Assembly: GCA_029243145.1 (NCBI GenBank)
Contig: JAQWSQ010000172.1
Location: forward strand, 1 to 32,996
Direction: 5' to 3'
DNA: 32,996 bases
From: Planctomycetaceae bacterium
GTDB taxonomy: Bacteria > Planctomycetota > Planctomycetia > Planctomycetales > Planctomycetaceae
In this document: positions 23,026-32,996 of the stretch, piece after piece
Position numbering within the stretch: position 1 is the stretch's first letter
Layout: each line of letters opens with the position of its first letter
The notes under the pieces: model-generated
What the model was told of the DNA's origin: nothing
Database searches by the model: none
The model's input: the letters and a program-made list of their open reading frames with translations, nothing else
Made by a program: the position numbers and the translations under genes

Positions 23026-23874
23026 TTATTGTAGATTGTTGAGCCACTCCATGGACTGCTTTTGCCAGGCATCCCACATTGGACCTTGATAGCCATTGAG
23101 TCCGTGACCGCCGGACGGCAATTCCAGATATTCCGTAGAGACGTTGTGTCTTTTCAGAGCGTCATGAAATGCCCGACTATTTGCGGGGACAACAACTTTA
23201 TCATCAAGGGCATGGGTTAAGAATGTCGGAGAGGATTGGGCTGTGACCTGTTTTTCGTTTGAGAACAGATTGATCAGTTCAGCCGAAGGGTTTTCCCCGA
23301 GGAGCTTACGACGCGAACCGCCGTGCGTCGTGGGGGCCATCGTGATGACGGGATAAACGAGAATCGCAAAGTCAGGACGACAGGATTGCCGCTTGATCGG
23401 TTCCTCGGAATTCTTGTCACCCTTGTCGAAATGAGTCGCAGCCGTGGAGGCTAAGTGTCCGCCAGCGGAAAAGCCGATGATGCCAACTTTGTCCGCATCA
23501 ATCTTCCAGTCAACGGCATTCGCACGCGCTGCACGAATCGCTTGTTGTGCGTCCAACAACGGAACAAACGGTCTTCCCTTCGGCAACCGATACTCCAAGA
23601 CAAGTCCGGTAATACCGTGGCGGTTCAGCCATTTTGCGATTTCGTGACCTTCCGCCCCGGTCACTAACCCTCCATATCCTCCACCGGGACAAATGACGAT
23701 GGCGGGTCCGCTGGGAGTCTCTGGACGGTGCAGAGTCAACCACGCCTCCCCATCCTCGAAAGTCCCATCACCATTAGGGGCCTGTCCCTTCCAAAGAGAG
23801 AATCTCGTTGGTTTTTCATCCGCCAGACAAACAGAACTCGAAATCATCAGACCCAGAATAATGAACAGTCGCAT
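23026..23874 (-). CDS. Secreted alpha/beta-hydrolase, acetyl-xylan-esterase-like
   Basis: The 282-residue exported enzyme starts with a signal peptide (MRLFIILGLMISSSVCLA|DE). It has an oxyanion-hole segment CPGGGYGGL (62-70), nucleophile S136 in GFSAGGHLAS, an acid around D224/D225 in HALDDKVVVPA, and H257 in PSGGHGLNGY. This layout is that of the BD-FAE / acetyl-xylan esterase-like carbohydrate esterases common in polysaccharide loci. It is the last gene of the minus-strand secreted operon, 42 bases after the DUF1549/1553 stop, so it is likely co-transcribed. It converges with the beta-lactamase-family gene. The exact acyl group is unknown. Confidence 0.87.
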   Translation of the reverse strand: MRLFIILGLMISSSVCLADEKPTRFSLWKGQAPNGDGTFEDGEAWLTLHRPETPSGPAIVICPGGGYGGLVTGAEGHEIAKWLNRHGITGLVLEYRLPKGRPFVPLLDAQQAIRAARANAVDWKIDADKVGIIGFSAGGHLASTAATHFDKGDKNSEEPIKRQSCRPDFAILVYPVITMAPTTHGGSRRKLLGENPSAELINLFSNEKQVTAQSSPTFLTHALDDKVVVPANSRAFHDALKRHNVSTEYLELPSGGHGLNGYQGPMWDAWQKQSMEWLNNLQ

Positions 23875-23916
23875 GTTTACCGACCCTGATTGAAGTGTGA
23901 ATGAGAAGTAGATTTT

Positions 23917-26175
23917 CTAATGATTGAATGCAAACTCTGTGGAGTTTAGTAATCCCCACAGAATGTCTTCGTAAACCGAATGATCGTTTTCGGCAGTGGC
24001 AAGAAGTGCTTGCATGGAACTGAGTTCTTCGGGAGTCGGTTTTCTGTTGAGCGCCAAAACAAAAAGTTCTCCAATCATCGTCTCTGGCGTTTTGCTGCTT
24101 GCCAGAAGCTCATTGATGAGTCCACCCGCGCCGAGCCGAGACCGCAGGGTGTCGCCGACAGCGAGATGGAGCGTCTGTGACAATGTTGGTTCTGTCCTGG
24201 TTTCGCAGGCACAAACCGTTGCTCGGCTGGAACGTCCGAATGTTTCAAAAAATTGGTCGCCAAACTGTGGCCCCCCTGTATCACCAGAGAGCCGTGGATA
24301 CACATCAATCGCTCGCGTTCCGGTGGGAAATCCACTGAAGTTTCGAGGCACGCCGGTAACTGTGACTACGGAATCCATCAACACATCAGCCCGAAGACGC
24401 CGTAATTTCGCGTGAGAAAACTGACGTGTATCTAAACGATTTGAATCGTTTGGCTGAGAACTCAATTGGTACACTCGCGAGTTACAAATCTCACGGACCA
24501 AACTTCTTAGATTGAAATCTGAATCCACTAGATGTTCTGACAAAGCACGCAGCAGCGGTTCATTGGTCGGTGGATTACTGACGCGAACATCGTCGACCGG
24601 CTCGATGACTCCTCGACCGAGTAGTTGAGCCCAAATACGATTGGCAAGATTGCGGCTGAACATCTCGTTGTCTGCTGACGTCAACCAATCCGCAAGTTGT
24701 TGCCGCGGGTCGCCTGTGTAATCGAGAGGTTCGTTGGCACCCAGTGTGCGGGCGGGCATGGGGCGACCATCGACCAAATGCCGGGCGGGCGGCATTGTTG
24801 TGTCGTAGTAGATGCGTTGCTCACGAGGTTCGACACCCGGCTTTCTTTTGATCCCGGAAAAAAAACTGACAAAGCTGTAATAGTCGTCCATCGTCCAACG
24901 ATCAAACGGATGGTTGTGACACTCTGCACACTGAATCTGGATGCCGAGAAACACTTGGGAAAAATCGGCGGCAAATGCCTTCGGCTCAAATCGTGGCCCG
25001 TGTACCAACATTGTATAAGTATTGGCGGGACCGTTGATCAGATTGCTGCCCGACGCGGAGACCATTTCCGAAACGAAATCGTTGAGCGGTCGATCATTCC
25101 TCAACTGCGTTCGAATCCATTCATAGAATGTGTCGGCGGCTTTAATGTGCGTCCCCACGGGTGCATAGTTGCCACCCATAATGCGTAGTTGTTCCGCCCA
25201 GAGAGCGGTCCATAAGTCAGCAAAAGCATCGTCTGCGAGGAGCGAATCAATCTTCTGTTCACGTTTCTTAACACTTTGATCTGATACAAAGGCGTGATAT
25301 TCATCGACCGTTGGTGACCGGCCTGCCAGATCCAGAGTAATTCGACGCAAGAAGGTTTCGTCATCGCACAGTGGTGAAGGGGCGATGCGTAATTTCTGTA
25401 AACGGTTAAACACAAGCTCGTCAATGTAGTTTACAACCGGAGGATCGGGCCAAGTGAAGTTTTCCGCTGAAGGAAGTACGATCACTTCAGCTCCAGCAGT
25501 GAAGCGATTGAAGCGAGCAAAGACGTTGCTATCGCCGGGGCCGGTGGCGGTGAGGCGACCATCTTCCCGGATGTCGACGACACTGGCGTTATTGCTGTGA
25601 AACCGGGCCAGAGTTGTGACATCGCGTTGCGATCCATCACTGGCAATCGCTGTGACTCGAATCGAATTCTGCTCGCCCGCCTGATTAAAAACAAAGCTGT
25701 CGGTGGACAATTTCAGTCCAACGACTTCCGGGACAGGGCCAGAGTCATTGAGACCACCTTCTTCGATCCACCGAAGTAATGTTGTGTAATAATCACTTTC
25801 AGAATCAAATAGTTTGCCGCCGGTATGCGGCACGCGGCCTGTTGCCTTTCGCAACAACAGACTTTGTTCAGGGCGAGCGATATTGATGCGCCGACCGATG
25901 ATTTCTTCGCAAATACGGAAGTAGTCTCCTTTGGGATCGTACCCAAATAACGACAAGTGAAAGCCGTCTTTGCCGCGAGCTGCACCGTGGCACGTTCCTG
26001 AATTGCATCCGGCACGAAATAGGATCGGCATTACGTCCCGCTGAAAGCTGACATCTTCCGCGAGTAAATCTGAATTCAGGGTGCAACAAAACATGAACAC
26101 ACCAAGACAAAGGAAAAATCGTTTGCCTTGGCTTCGTTGCAAAACTGGTGATGTTTGGAAGTCAATCTGAATCAC
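23917..26175 (-). CDS. DUF1549/DUF1553 protein with cytochrome-like N-terminus
   Basis: The 752-residue exported protein starts at GTG (26175), inside the stop of the previous gene (GTGA). After the signal region (to ~39, LLAEDVSF) comes a planctomycete-type cytochrome domain with a C57-x4-C62-H63 heme-like motif in GCNSGTCHGAARG. A bacterial Ig-like 2 domain follows (~165-235: RVTAIASDGSQRDVTTLARF, VVDIREDGRLTATGPG), then DUF1549 (~250-430: YIDELVFNRLQKL, FLRRITLDLAGRSPT) with C-A-E-C-H at CAECHNHPFDRW. DUF1553 fills ~490-740 (RQQLADWLTSADNEMFSRNL, NRIWAQLLGRGVIEPVDDVR). These proteins are nearly confined to planctomycetes and relatives, with unknown biochemical role; pairing with DUF1501 proteins is a known pattern and occurs here. 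Confidence 0.9.
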   Translation of the reverse strand: MIQIDFQTSPVLQRSQGKRFFLCLGVFMFCCTLNSDLLAEDVSFQRDVMPILFRAGCNSGTCHGAARGKDGFHLSLFGYDPKGDYFRICEEIIGRRINIARPEQSLLLRKATGRVPHTGGKLFDSESDYYTTLLRWIEEGGLNDSGPVPEVVGLKLSTDSFVFNQAGEQNSIRVTAIASDGSQRDVTTLARFHSNNASVVDIREDGRLTATGPGDSNVFARFNRFTAGAEVIVLPSAENFTWPDPPVVNYIDELVFNRLQKLRIAPSPLCDDETFLRRITLDLAGRSPTVDEYHAFVSDQSVKKREQKIDSLLADDAFADLWTALWAEQLRIMGGNYAPVGTHIKAADTFYEWIRTQLRNDRPLNDFVSEMVSASGSNLINGPANTYTMLVHGPRFEPKAFAADFSQVFLGIQIQCAECHNHPFDRWTMDDYYSFVSFFSGIKRKPGVEPREQRIYYDTTMPPARHLVDGRPMPARTLGANEPLDYTGDPRQQLADWLTSADNEMFSRNLANRIWAQLLGRGVIEPVDDVRVSNPPTNEPLLRALSEHLVDSDFNLRSLVREICNSRVYQLSSQPNDSNRLDTRQFSHAKLRRLRADVLMDSVVTVTGVPRNFSGFPTGTRAIDVYPRLSGDTGGPQFGDQFFETFGRSSRATVCACETRTEPTLSQTLHLAVGDTLRSRLGAGGLINELLASSKTPETMIGELFVLALNRKPTPEELSSMQALLATAENDHSVYEDILWGLLNSTEFAFNH

Positions 26176-28649
26176 GGTATTACCTTTGCGGGATCAATTC
26201 TTAAAATGCCGTTGCCCGTCCGTTGCTCGATCTGTTGCTGTCCGACCGAAAGCCGCACGGCACAGGTCAACTCGTTTGCTTGGCCCAACAGGGCTTCGCT
26301 GGTCGCCTTAATCCGAAATGTGACCTCTGTGGAATCCTTGCTGATGGTGGGAATCGGTTTCACGACACTGACCCCTTTGGGCAGCCCGAGAAGCGTGATT
26401 TCCGCTTCTCCTTCAAACGGAGTGAGCTGCCGGACAGTCCAGACGAACGATTTGGTCTCTCCTCGACGGAGACTCTCCGGTTGAGCGACCAACTCGAGAT
26501 ATGGCTGCGCGACTTGTAACTTGACAATTTTGGATGACACGCGAATGTGTCCGGTGCCCAGAAAATCATCGATGTCGTCTCGGACAGTGCTACCAATAAC
26601 ATAGAGCGGTAACGATCCCAGGGGAGCATTAGATTGTGCTCCGAGTTGCAGTATGCACTCATTCTGATCTGGAGGAATCATCAGCGGTGGCGGAGGTGAA
26701 ATTGATCGTGGAACATCGCCGCAACGAATCGCAACACTTCCTTTGAAATCTCCGTGTCGAGTGATACGAATCGGGATTGCCATCTCTCCACCTCGCACAA
26801 TCGGAACACTGGGTTCTTCGACGTGAATGGAAAACGGAGCCGGGTCAGTGACCCCCAGAATGTATTGCTCAGTACGAACGGTGCGCCAGGCGTCGCCGCC
26901 CGAATGATTGATAAAGGGGACATTTTGCTGAGAACGTGTTTCCACATGTTGCGAACCATCGGGTGGTTTCGCTTCGAGAGTGAATACTGCCCCGGTTGAC
27001 GGAACCGACTCATCGACTTCAAACTGTATCGGCCAGCGAGTCGCAGCAGCCGGAACTCTGGGTGTGATCAATCGAACGCCCGCTGGAAGTCCATGAGCGA
27101 CGAGATCGTAATCGCTTCTGATCCGGTCCCATTGTCCGTGGGGAAGAGTGAAGTTGATGGTCCAGCGATTACCTCGTGGAACTGCCAATCCCGAGACTCG
27201 GGTTGATTCGGTCCAATCAAAAGTGGCGCTACTCAGCAAAGTCTGAACGACAGTTCGTGGCGGCTCCATCTCAATCCGATACACAGCGGTCGGCCCGCCC
27301 GAACCACTCGGATCACGAATCTCCAACAGATAATCGCCCTCTTGCTTTGCCTCCCAGAGGACCGCTGGATCGATTGCTTCCTGTAATCCACCACCACCTC
27401 GAAATCCGGTTCCGAAAATATCATGGTCGTGTAGAGGTGAATCATCCAATTCCAAGTCGATCACACCGGGTTGCCCCTTCTCATCAATCGGTCGAATCCG
27501 AATGGCTGCATCAATTGGCGATCCGAGTGAGGCCGCCAATATGCGAATTCTCAGGCGTTCGCCCTTTGTCGCAGAAAATCGATAGCTGTCGGTGTCGGTG
27601 GGTGAGTTGATGATACCGTTAAGAGCAATCGGAAAATGGTCAACGCGATTCACTTCAGAAGTTTCCTCTTCCAACAGATTTGGAAACGGACTGTTCCGCA
27701 ATTTTATCGATGAAGGCGCGTCCCCAAAGTGGTGAATCGTTCGGGAAGGACCACCATGAGGCTCGAAGGAAATCCTCTGATCAAAGTCGCCCAGTGGATC
27801 ACCGACAAATCGAATCAATTGTTCCGTTCCCGTCTGTCCTCCCGGCGGGTAGGCAGCGCGCGGTCGCTGGAAATCTCCGATGTGGACACAGTACAACGTT
27901 TCGCGAGGCGTGAAGATCGATCGTTGCACTTCGACAAACACCGGCCCGTCTTGATTGAGTTTGGTACTGACAACGGGATCCTGAAGGTGCAGCGAATTAT
28001 CATCATTGGCTGCCAGAACGCTTCCATTCGCATCGAATATCTTGATAGCCAAGTCGAATTCGGAGTCGCCATAATGAGTATCTGCCAGTCGGGCAGAATC
28101 GATCTCGACGGAAAGCCGTTGCCCAGCTCTTCCTTCGACACGATACAGGTCGCGATCAGCACGACCACCGTTCCCAAGTTGTCCGCGAATTGTGGTATTC
28201 CCCTTGACGAACATCGCGGTTCCTAAGGTGTCATTGAGATAGGCATTGTTTGGCTCCTCTTCATCGACCACCGGAAACGGAGACACATGAAATGTGGCGA
28301 TGCAAGTCAATTCGGTCGCTGTCAACAAACGAAACGCATATTCGCCGGGAACACAGTCAGCAGCAATTTCAAATCGACAGAGCACTTCTTCGCTGATTGT
28401 TCCACCGTGAGCAAACCCTCGCCGAGGGACTTTTCGTGACGGTTGAATGTCAATTGCTTTGATTCCGGACCGAAAGAAAATAACCTGACGGGGATCGGTG
28501 AGTGAAATCCCCTGAATACGGACATCGACCGTTGTCCCCCGCTGACCAATTCGAGGTCGCACAGCTTCGATGTTTTTGACCATATTTGCGACCACAGGAG
28601 ATGTGGTCAGCAGCAATAGTGCGATGGAAATTCTTGTTCTCAAATTCAA
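26172..28649 (-). CDS. Large secreted PPC-domain protein
   Basis: The 825-residue exported protein starts at TTG (28649), the first base pair of a TTGA overlap with the DUF1501 stop. The start is fixed by the signal peptide that follows at once ([22 protein letters not shown]); the next Met would remove it. An Ig/IPT-like domain (~30-125) is followed by a pre-peptidase C-terminal (PPC) domain at ~130-265 ([36 protein letters not shown]), a second PPC-like domain at ~340-465 ([19 protein letters not shown]), and several beta-sandwich repeats to the C-terminus. No catalytic motif is visible, so a scaffold or binding role is likely. It sits between DUF1501 and DUF1549/1553, coupled to both by 4-base overlaps. 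Confidence 0.85.
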   Translation of the reverse strand: MNLRTRISIALLLLTTSPVVANMVKNIEAVRPRIGQRGTTVDVRIQGISLTDPRQVIFFRSGIKAIDIQPSRKVPRRGFAHGGTISEEVLCRFEIAADCVPGEYAFRLLTATELTCIATFHVSPFPVVDEEEPNNAYLNDTLGTAMFVKGNTTIRGQLGNGGRADRDLYRVEGRAGQRLSVEIDSARLADTHYGDSEFDLAIKIFDANGSVLAANDDNSLHLQDPVVSTKLNQDGPVFVEVQRSIFTPRETLYCVHIGDFQRPRAAYPPGGQTGTEQLIRFVGDPLGDFDQRISFEPHGGPSRTIHHFGDAPSSIKLRNSPFPNLLEEETSEVNRVDHFPIALNGIINSPTDTDSYRFSATKGERLRIRILAASLGSPIDAAIRIRPIDEKGQPGVIDLELDDSPLHDHDIFGTGFRGGGGLQEAIDPAVLWEAKQEGDYLLEIRDPSGSGGPTAVYRIEMEPPRTVVQTLLSSATFDWTESTRVSGLAVPRGNRWTINFTLPHGQWDRIRSDYDLVAHGLPAGVRLITPRVPAAATRWPIQFEVDESVPSTGAVFTLEAKPPDGSQHVETRSQQNVPFINHSGGDAWRTVRTEQYILGVTDPAPFSIHVEEPSVPIVRGGEMAIPIRITRHGDFKGSVAIRCGDVPRSISPPPPLMIPPDQNECILQLGAQSNAPLGSLPLYVIGSTVRDDIDDFLGTGHIRVSSKIVKLQVAQPYLELVAQPESLRRGETKSFVWTVRQLTPFEGEAEITLLGLPKGVSVVKPIPTISKDSTEVTFRIKATSEALLGQANELTCAVRLSVGQQQIEQRTGNGILRIDPAKVIP

Positions 28650-30031
28650 CTTAACAGCCCTTCCACAAGTTTCCCGTTTTTGATGATCTCAATCGGTCGC
28701 GTCCCAAAAGCGAGCAACTCTTTATTGGCGTCGATCCCCAGTTGGTGATAGATCGTGAACAACAGGTTCTCCAGCGGCAGCGAATCTCGCGATGGTTCGC
28801 CTCCGGTGGCGTCACTCGCTCCGTAAATTTGGCCGCGAGTAAAGCCACCCCCTGCAATCAAATTTGAGTAGCAACGCGCGTGATGATCACGTCCGCCATC
28901 GCGATTCACTTTAGGCGTACGACCAAACTCGGAAGTCACCCAGAAAATGGTTGAGTCGAGCAGGCCACGTTGATCCAAGTCGGCCACAAGACCGGCAATC
29001 GCATGGTCGAGAGCCGGCATTTGATCGAGGGTGTTGGAACGGACATCGACATGGCAATCCCAGGCTCCATAAGTCACGGTCACAAATCGCACCCCTGATT
29101 CCACAAGACGCCTCGCGACGATAAGACGCTCCGCGAGCCCCTTAGGATGAAACTTATTATCGGGGCCTTTGAGGCCGACAACATCGCGACCGTAGAGGTC
29201 GAATGTCGAATCGGTTTCGCCATCGAGCCGAAAGGCCGCTTGTGCTTGAGAAGAGGTCAGCAGTGTTTGTGCTTGCTGGTAGAAGTCGTCCATCGTATCG
29301 AGTGTGTTGGGATCGACTTGTTGATCGCGGAGTCGCTGTTCGACGATTTGCCGTGCCGATAACCTCCGTTCAAAACGCTCCGCCGAAACCTTTTCAGGAA
29401 GCGAAAAATCTCGCACCTGATAATTCTGTGCTCCTGGATCCGACCCCAATTCAAAGGGGCCATAGGCACTGCTGATGAATCCCGTTCCTCCCGAAAAAGA
29501 GTTCTTGTTGGGAATGGCGACGTATGGCGGAAGCTCGCCCCGTTTTCCGAGTTCGTGCGATACGATCGATGCCATTTGCGGATAATCGATGACTGCCGTT
29601 CTGGGATAGCCTGTAAACAAATGGTAAGTCGCTAACCCATGATCTGGCACGCGACCGACGAGACTTCGCAAGATGGTGACCTTGTCGGCGATCTTGGCAG
29701 TCTCTGGGAAGTTGTCGCTGAGGACTTCGCTCGATCTGGTTTTTGTCACACCGAACGAACCGCGAATCTCAACGGGAGCTTCTGGCTTGGGATCGAACGA
29801 TTCCTGTTGTTGAAACCCTCCGCCCAGATGCAACTGAATCACGCTCAGTGCTTTCGCTTTCTTCTTTTTTCCTGCCGACTGAGTAAACGCATTATTGTCG
29901 GCCGCTTCCAGACGGAGCATGTCACTCAGCGAAAGCCCCAAGGCACCAAACATACCCGTTTGTAGAGCCTGTCGCCGAGACATCGCACGAAACTCAGGAC
30001 AACCGGATTGATTGACTTTGCTTTTTTTCAT
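28646..30031 (-). CDS. DUF1501 protein, Tat-exported
   Basis: The 461-residue protein has an N-terminal twin-arginine pattern (M-S-R19-R20-Q-A-L) and a hydrophobic [11 protein letters not shown], predicting export folded through Tat. The DUF1501 core is related to the alkaline-phosphatase/sulfatase fold. Landmarks are [39 protein letters not shown], and the C-terminal [19 protein letters not shown] that holds conserved acid and histidine residues. The usual GGPSH at the first motif is here GGGFQQ, so the metal site may differ from relatives. An in-frame start at 30121 is possible but would overlap the upstream gene; the ATG at 30031 places RR correctly and lies 37 bases after the cytochrome-WD40 stop. 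Second gene of the operon. Confidence 0.87.
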   Translation of the reverse strand: MKKSKVNQSGCPEFRAMSRRQALQTGMFGALGLSLSDMLRLEAADNNAFTQSAGKKKKAKALSVIQLHLGGGFQQQESFDPKPEAPVEIRGSFGVTKTRSSEVLSDNFPETAKIADKVTILRSLVGRVPDHGLATYHLFTGYPRTAVIDYPQMASIVSHELGKRGELPPYVAIPNKNSFSGGTGFISSAYGPFELGSDPGAQNYQVRDFSLPEKVSAERFERRLSARQIVEQRLRDQQVDPNTLDTMDDFYQQAQTLLTSSQAQAAFRLDGETDSTFDLYGRDVVGLKGPDNKFHPKGLAERLIVARRLVESGVRFVTVTYGAWDCHVDVRSNTLDQMPALDHAIAGLVADLDQRGLLDSTIFWVTSEFGRTPKVNRDGGRDHHARCYSNLIAGGGFTRGQIYGASDATGGEPSRDSLPLENLLFTIYHQLGIDANKELLAFGTRPIEIIKNGKLVEGLLS

Positions 30032-30068
30032 GACTTCAATTCTTAACGTGAATGCGTAAGTTGTGAAC

Positions 30069-31475
30069 CTATTTCTTCCAGAAGATGACGTTGCCCGCTG
30101 AGTCGCCTGAAACCGGGTCATTGGCGGAGATCGGGAGGATCACACTCAACGGAATCCCCTTTTCAAGTTTGAATTTTTCAATTTCGCCTCCATCGACATC
30201 CCAAACTCGAACCATACGATCACGACCCGATGTGACGAGTCGTCCTTTTGCATCAAACCGAGCAGCCAGTACGCCGTTAGGAATTGTACCGTATGTTCCC
30301 TGTACGCGTTGTGGTGGGTGGGCATTCGACTTATTGATGGCGGGAAAACCGTCATTAGTATCCCACCAAACGATGCGACCGTCTTCTCCCGCCGACGCCA
30401 ACAGGCGGCTGTCGTTTCGCCAATCGAGCGCACGCACAGCGGCTTTGTGCTCCTCAAGATTTAGTAAAATTCCTCCACTTTCAGGATCCCACAAATGGAG
30501 CCCCCCCGCGCGATCCGCAGTGGCCAGTTTTTTTCCGTCAGGGCTGAACGCAATCGCCGTGATCCAATCGGTATGCTTTGTCAACTTGTAGAGCAATGTT
30601 CCCTCTGTCATGGAATAGACCTTGACGACTCGCCCCGATCCCCCAAGGGCTACGAACTGTTGGTTTGGGCTGAGATCAGCCGCAAGTACAGCATCAATTT
30701 CATCCCCCACTTCAGCCAGTCGCTTTCCCGAATTTACGTCAAATAGTACGACACGCCCCGATTCGACAGGGCGACCGCCAGCGACCATCAGGACAACACC
30801 ATCACGGCTGAACCGTATGACTTGTGGAATCCCTTCCGGGAAAGCCACTCGCCCGATTTCCTGTTCAGTTTTGGTATGGAAAAACCGGACTTGGTCCTGA
30901 TCGGCAACTGCAATCAGCGGCGCAGTGGGACTAGCGTCCATTGAAAGAACGGGAAACGGACGCGTCAACTTGAGAAAATCGATCGCAGGCAATTTTGTCG
31001 GCATTGCGGGCGGTCCGTCGAGTTTCCCATCCGTACTTACACTCGGCTTGAATGTGAGATTGCGGGCTTTTACCATCGATTTACTGCTGGCCGTTTCCAA
31101 TAGTCCGCTGTCGATCCATTTGCGAATTTGTTCAATCTTTGACTTGGCAATCGTCGGGCTATTGGGCGGCATACGGGCATCGTCATCAGGATTTGTGATG
31201 GCCTGAAACAACACACTTTGACTTGATCGTCCTGCTTCTACGACCTTGCCACTGCTACCGCCACGGAGCAGAGAGCCGTAACTTTGCAAATTCAGCCCCG
31301 CCTCTTGTTTGTCATCACCATGACACTTCAGACAGTGTGCTCTTAAGATTGGCTTGATGTCATCGATAAAGTTTGGCGATGAAGTCTTATCTTTATCAGC
31401 CTCCTCTTGTGCATTCGCGACGAGAGAAAACTGTATGAGAAATAACGCAGTCAAAGAGATGAAATAATGGATCAT
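30069..31475 (-). CDS. Secreted cytochrome c domain fused to WD40 propeller
   Basis: The 468-residue exported protein has a signal peptide ([24 protein letters not shown]) followed by a planctomycete cytochrome c domain with C48-L-K-C51-H52 in [12 protein letters not shown] and a later ARMPPNSPT whose Met may be the axial ligand. Residues ~150-468 are WD40 repeats, for example [20 protein letters not shown] with LHLWDPESG, then [20 protein letters not shown] with [10 protein letters not shown] and [11 protein letters not shown]. This fusion is typical of planctomycetes; the function of the heme domain is not established. It is the first gene of the minus-strand operon. A GTG at 31496 is in frame, but ATG 31475 directly opens the signal peptide. 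Divergent from the DUF1552 gene. Confidence 0.88.
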   Translation of the reverse strand: MIHYFISLTALFLIQFSLVANAQEEADKDKTSSPNFIDDIKPILRAHCLKCHGDDKQEAGLNLQSYGSLLRGGSSGKVVEAGRSSQSVLFQAITNPDDDARMPPNSPTIAKSKIEQIRKWIDSGLLETASSKSMVKARNLTFKPSVSTDGKLDGPPAMPTKLPAIDFLKLTRPFPVLSMDASPTAPLIAVADQDQVRFFHTKTEQEIGRVAFPEGIPQVIRFSRDGVVLMVAGGRPVESGRVVLFDVNSGKRLAEVGDEIDAVLAADLSPNQQFVALGGSGRVVKVYSMTEGTLLYKLTKHTDWITAIAFSPDGKKLATADRAGGLHLWDPESGGILLNLEEHKAAVRALDWRNDSRLLASAGEDGRIVWWDTNDGFPAINKSNAHPPQRVQGTYGTIPNGVLAARFDAKGRLVTSGRDRMVRVWDVDGGEIEKFKLEKGIPLSVILPISANDPVSGDSAGNVIFWKK

Positions 31476-31929
31476 ATTGTCTTGCTTAGGTAACACAAAG
31501 ATTCGACATGCTGCTCTGCTTTAAAAACGGGCTTCCATGTCAGAGCATCCAGCGAATCGATTCAAAGTACGCATTTTCTTGCTCCAATGACATTTCAAAC
31601 AACTCCATGGCGTGAAGCATTTTGGATTGTTGGACTGGTCGTGAATACGCCTATCGGGCAATGGTGGAGGTGATTTATATCCGCAGACGTGCTGCACGCC
31701 CAAATCAAGATCAATGTCGTGATCTGTGCCTGCACGTCAGTTGTTTCTGATACGAGCTAGACTGTAAAACCAGGTCGAAATAAGAATTATAGGCCATCTC
31801 AGTAGGTAAGTCTAAGGGATCTTTGTTACAAGATGTTACAAAATGTTTTCCATATTTCGTAACGTCATGGTAGAAGTTGGACGACTTCATATACAATGAT
31901 TCGACATGCCCTTCAAGGATCACTCAAAT
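31476..31929. promoter_or_regulatory. Divergent intergenic region with a tandem 10-mer
   Basis: 454 bases separate the operon start and the DUF1552 gene; no gene is convincing on either strand. Within it TGTTACAAGA (31824-31833) is followed directly by TGTTACAAAA (31834-31843) and a partial third copy TGTTTTC. A 10-base period places the copies on one face of the helix, as for repeated regulator half-sites. It is about 90 bases upstream of the DUF1552 start. A regulatory role is inference. Confidence 0.35.
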
Positions 31930-32996
31930 ATGCAGGCATCAAACTTTTCTCCAAATGTCATTTCGCGACGCGCCCTTTTGAGAAATACTCTTGTTCGCGG
32001 AACAGGCGTGGCTTTGGCACTCCCTTTTCTCGACGCGATGCAACCCGCATTCGCAAAAGAAAGTCAAACGCCTGCACCTCGGCGAATGGTGGCAATCCAA
32101 ACCAATATGGGCATCCTTCCCCGTTACTTCTTTCCAGAAGGTGAGGGGGACGATTATGTTGCCAGCCCTTATCTTGAACGATTGGCGGCACATCGAAATC
32201 AGCTCACAGTTTTTTCCGGGGTCAGTTTGCCGGGAGTGACCGGTGGGCATGCTGCTCAGAAGTGTTTCTTGACGGGTACGCCACATCCCGAGCGAGGTGG
32301 CTTTCGCAATGGCGTTTCCCTCGATCAACTTGCTGCGGAAGAGTTGGGGAATGAGACCAGGTTCCCGTCGTTGGTACTGGCGATCACCAATGAAAACGCC
32401 ACGCTCAGCTATACCCGTAGCGGCGCACCGATTCCGGCTGAGGGGAGCCCCCACAAACTGTTTGAAAAACTTTTTATACAGGGCCGTGCCGACGAAACGG
32501 AAACACGCGTGGAATCGTTGAAGCAGGGCCGGAGCACTCTCGACTTTGTGGGAGAACAGTCGAAGCGACTGAACCGTTCACTTTCATCAGCCGATCAGCA
32601 GCGAATGGATCAGTATTTGACATCTGTTCGCGAACTGGAACGCCGTTTACAAAGTGCGCAGCAATGGGAGTATCGTCTAAAGCCGGTTGTCGATGCGAAA
32701 GCTCCCGTAGAGAATATGATTCCGCGTGAGTTCGTAGAACGATCTCGTATGATGTTCGACGTTATCAAGCTCGCCCTGGAAACCGATTCCACCCGCTTTG
32801 CGTCACTTTTCATCGACACGACTGTTATTCACAACATCACGCACCATGGAAACCGGCCTGAAGTGCTCGCCGAATTGCGAGGTCACGAAGAGGGCCAGTT
32901 CGATAGCCTGAATCATATTCTCACCTCGCTCAGCGAGTCTTCTGAGGGTGGTCGATCGCTGCTTGATCAGACGATGGTGCTCTATGGAACCTGCAT
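31930..32996 (+). CDS. DUF1552 protein, Tat-exported, 3' end outside window
   Basis: An open frame of 355 complete codons runs from the ATG at 31930 to the right edge without a stop. The N-terminus has a twin-arginine signal (SRRALLRNTLVRGTGVALAL, PFLDAM). The body shows DUF1552 features: RMVAIQTNMGILPRYFFPEG, an SGVSLPGVTGGHAAQKCFLTG-like stretch (the H-x-x-x-K-C-F-L-T-G core), RGGFRNGVSLDQLAAEE, SLDFVGEQ-type (here STLDFVGEQSKRL), and ITHHGNRPEVLAEL. DUF1552 proteins are exported planctomycete/verrucomicrobial proteins related in fold to DUF1501; they usually sit next to a DUF1592-type cytochrome gene, which is not upstream here. AAGGA at 31915-31919 supports the start. About 70-80 residues are probably missing on the right. 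Confidence 0.85.
   Translation, partial: MQASNFSPNVISRRALLRNTLVRGTGVALALPFLDAMQPAFAKESQTPAPRRMVAIQTNMGILPRYFFPEGEGDDYVASPYLERLAAHRNQLTVFSGVSLPGVTGGHAAQKCFLTGTPHPERGGFRNGVSLDQLAAEELGNETRFPSLVLAITNENATLSYTRSGAPIPAEGSPHKLFEKLFIQGRADETETRVESLKQGRSTLDFVGEQSKRLNRSLSSADQQRMDQYLTSVRELERRLQSAQQWEYRLKPVVDAKAPVENMIPREFVERSRMMFDVIKLALETDSTRFASLFIDTTVIHNITHHGNRPEVLAELRGHEEGQFDSLNHILTSLSESSEGGRSLLDQTMVLYGTC

Noticed and set aside
24697..25188. A 163-codon plus-strand frame within the DUF1549/1553 gene
   Set aside because: It is antisense to clear DUF1549 motifs and has no plausible start signal.
1..32996. CRISPR array, tRNA, rRNA or riboswitch
   Set aside because: I saw no regularly spaced repeats of 20-40 bases, no cloverleaf-like sequence with a TTCRANNC box in a gene gap, and no recognisable riboswitch leader.

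Overview
The window looks like chromosomal DNA of a planctomycete, probably a moderate-GC member of the Planctomycetales. The evidence is the set of lineage-typical secreted families: DUF1501, DUF1549/DUF1553, DUF1552, tandem DUF1080, a cytochrome c fused to WD40 repeats, PPC-domain proteins, and sulfatases with many-domain architectures. GTG and TTG starts are frequent. I see no RNA genes, CRISPR array or replication origin.

Layout. Positions 1-1900 are a worn accessory edge: the start of a secreted protein leaving the window, a small hypothetical ORF with no good start, inverted repeats, and a tyrosine recombinase that kept only its C-terminal catalytic half. Positions 1939-12126 are a fairly ordinary block: a secreted NHL beta-propeller, an amidase translationally coupled to a zinc-ribbon membrane protein, an FHA/coiled-coil protein, a polytopic membrane protein, an SDR oxidoreductase, and an ATP-grasp ligase followed by an enolase-superfamily enzyme.

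Positions 12170-18486 are the most striking part. A frameshifted sulfatase stub precedes a single 1680-residue secreted protein that joins an iduronate-2-sulfatase-like sulfatase, a galactose-binding-like sandwich, a sialidase with its N-terminal companion domain, and a sialate O-acetylesterase. One polypeptide would therefore carry the three activities needed to strip sulfate, O-acetyl and sialic acid from a decorated glycan. A transposase remnant lies just downstream.

Positions 18487-22929 look like a small sugar-responsive cluster. A XylR-type regulator (LacI-like sensor plus AraC HTH) is divergent from two DUF1080 proteins, a 22-codon stub of a 3-keto-gulonate-6-phosphate decarboxylase / hexulose-phosphate synthase gene, and a secreted class C beta-lactamase-type hydrolase. 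Positions 23026-31475 are a minus-strand secreted operon: cytochrome c-WD40, DUF1501, PPC protein, DUF1549/1553 and an esterase. Its two internal junctions are 4-base stop/start overlaps that use TTG and GTG starts. A DUF1552 gene starts at 31930 and runs off the right edge.

Taken together, much of the right two thirds encodes exported proteins for binding and taking apart complex sulfated or acetylated glycans, with signs of gene loss and mobile-element traffic at the joints. All functional statements come from reading motifs by eye; no database search was run.
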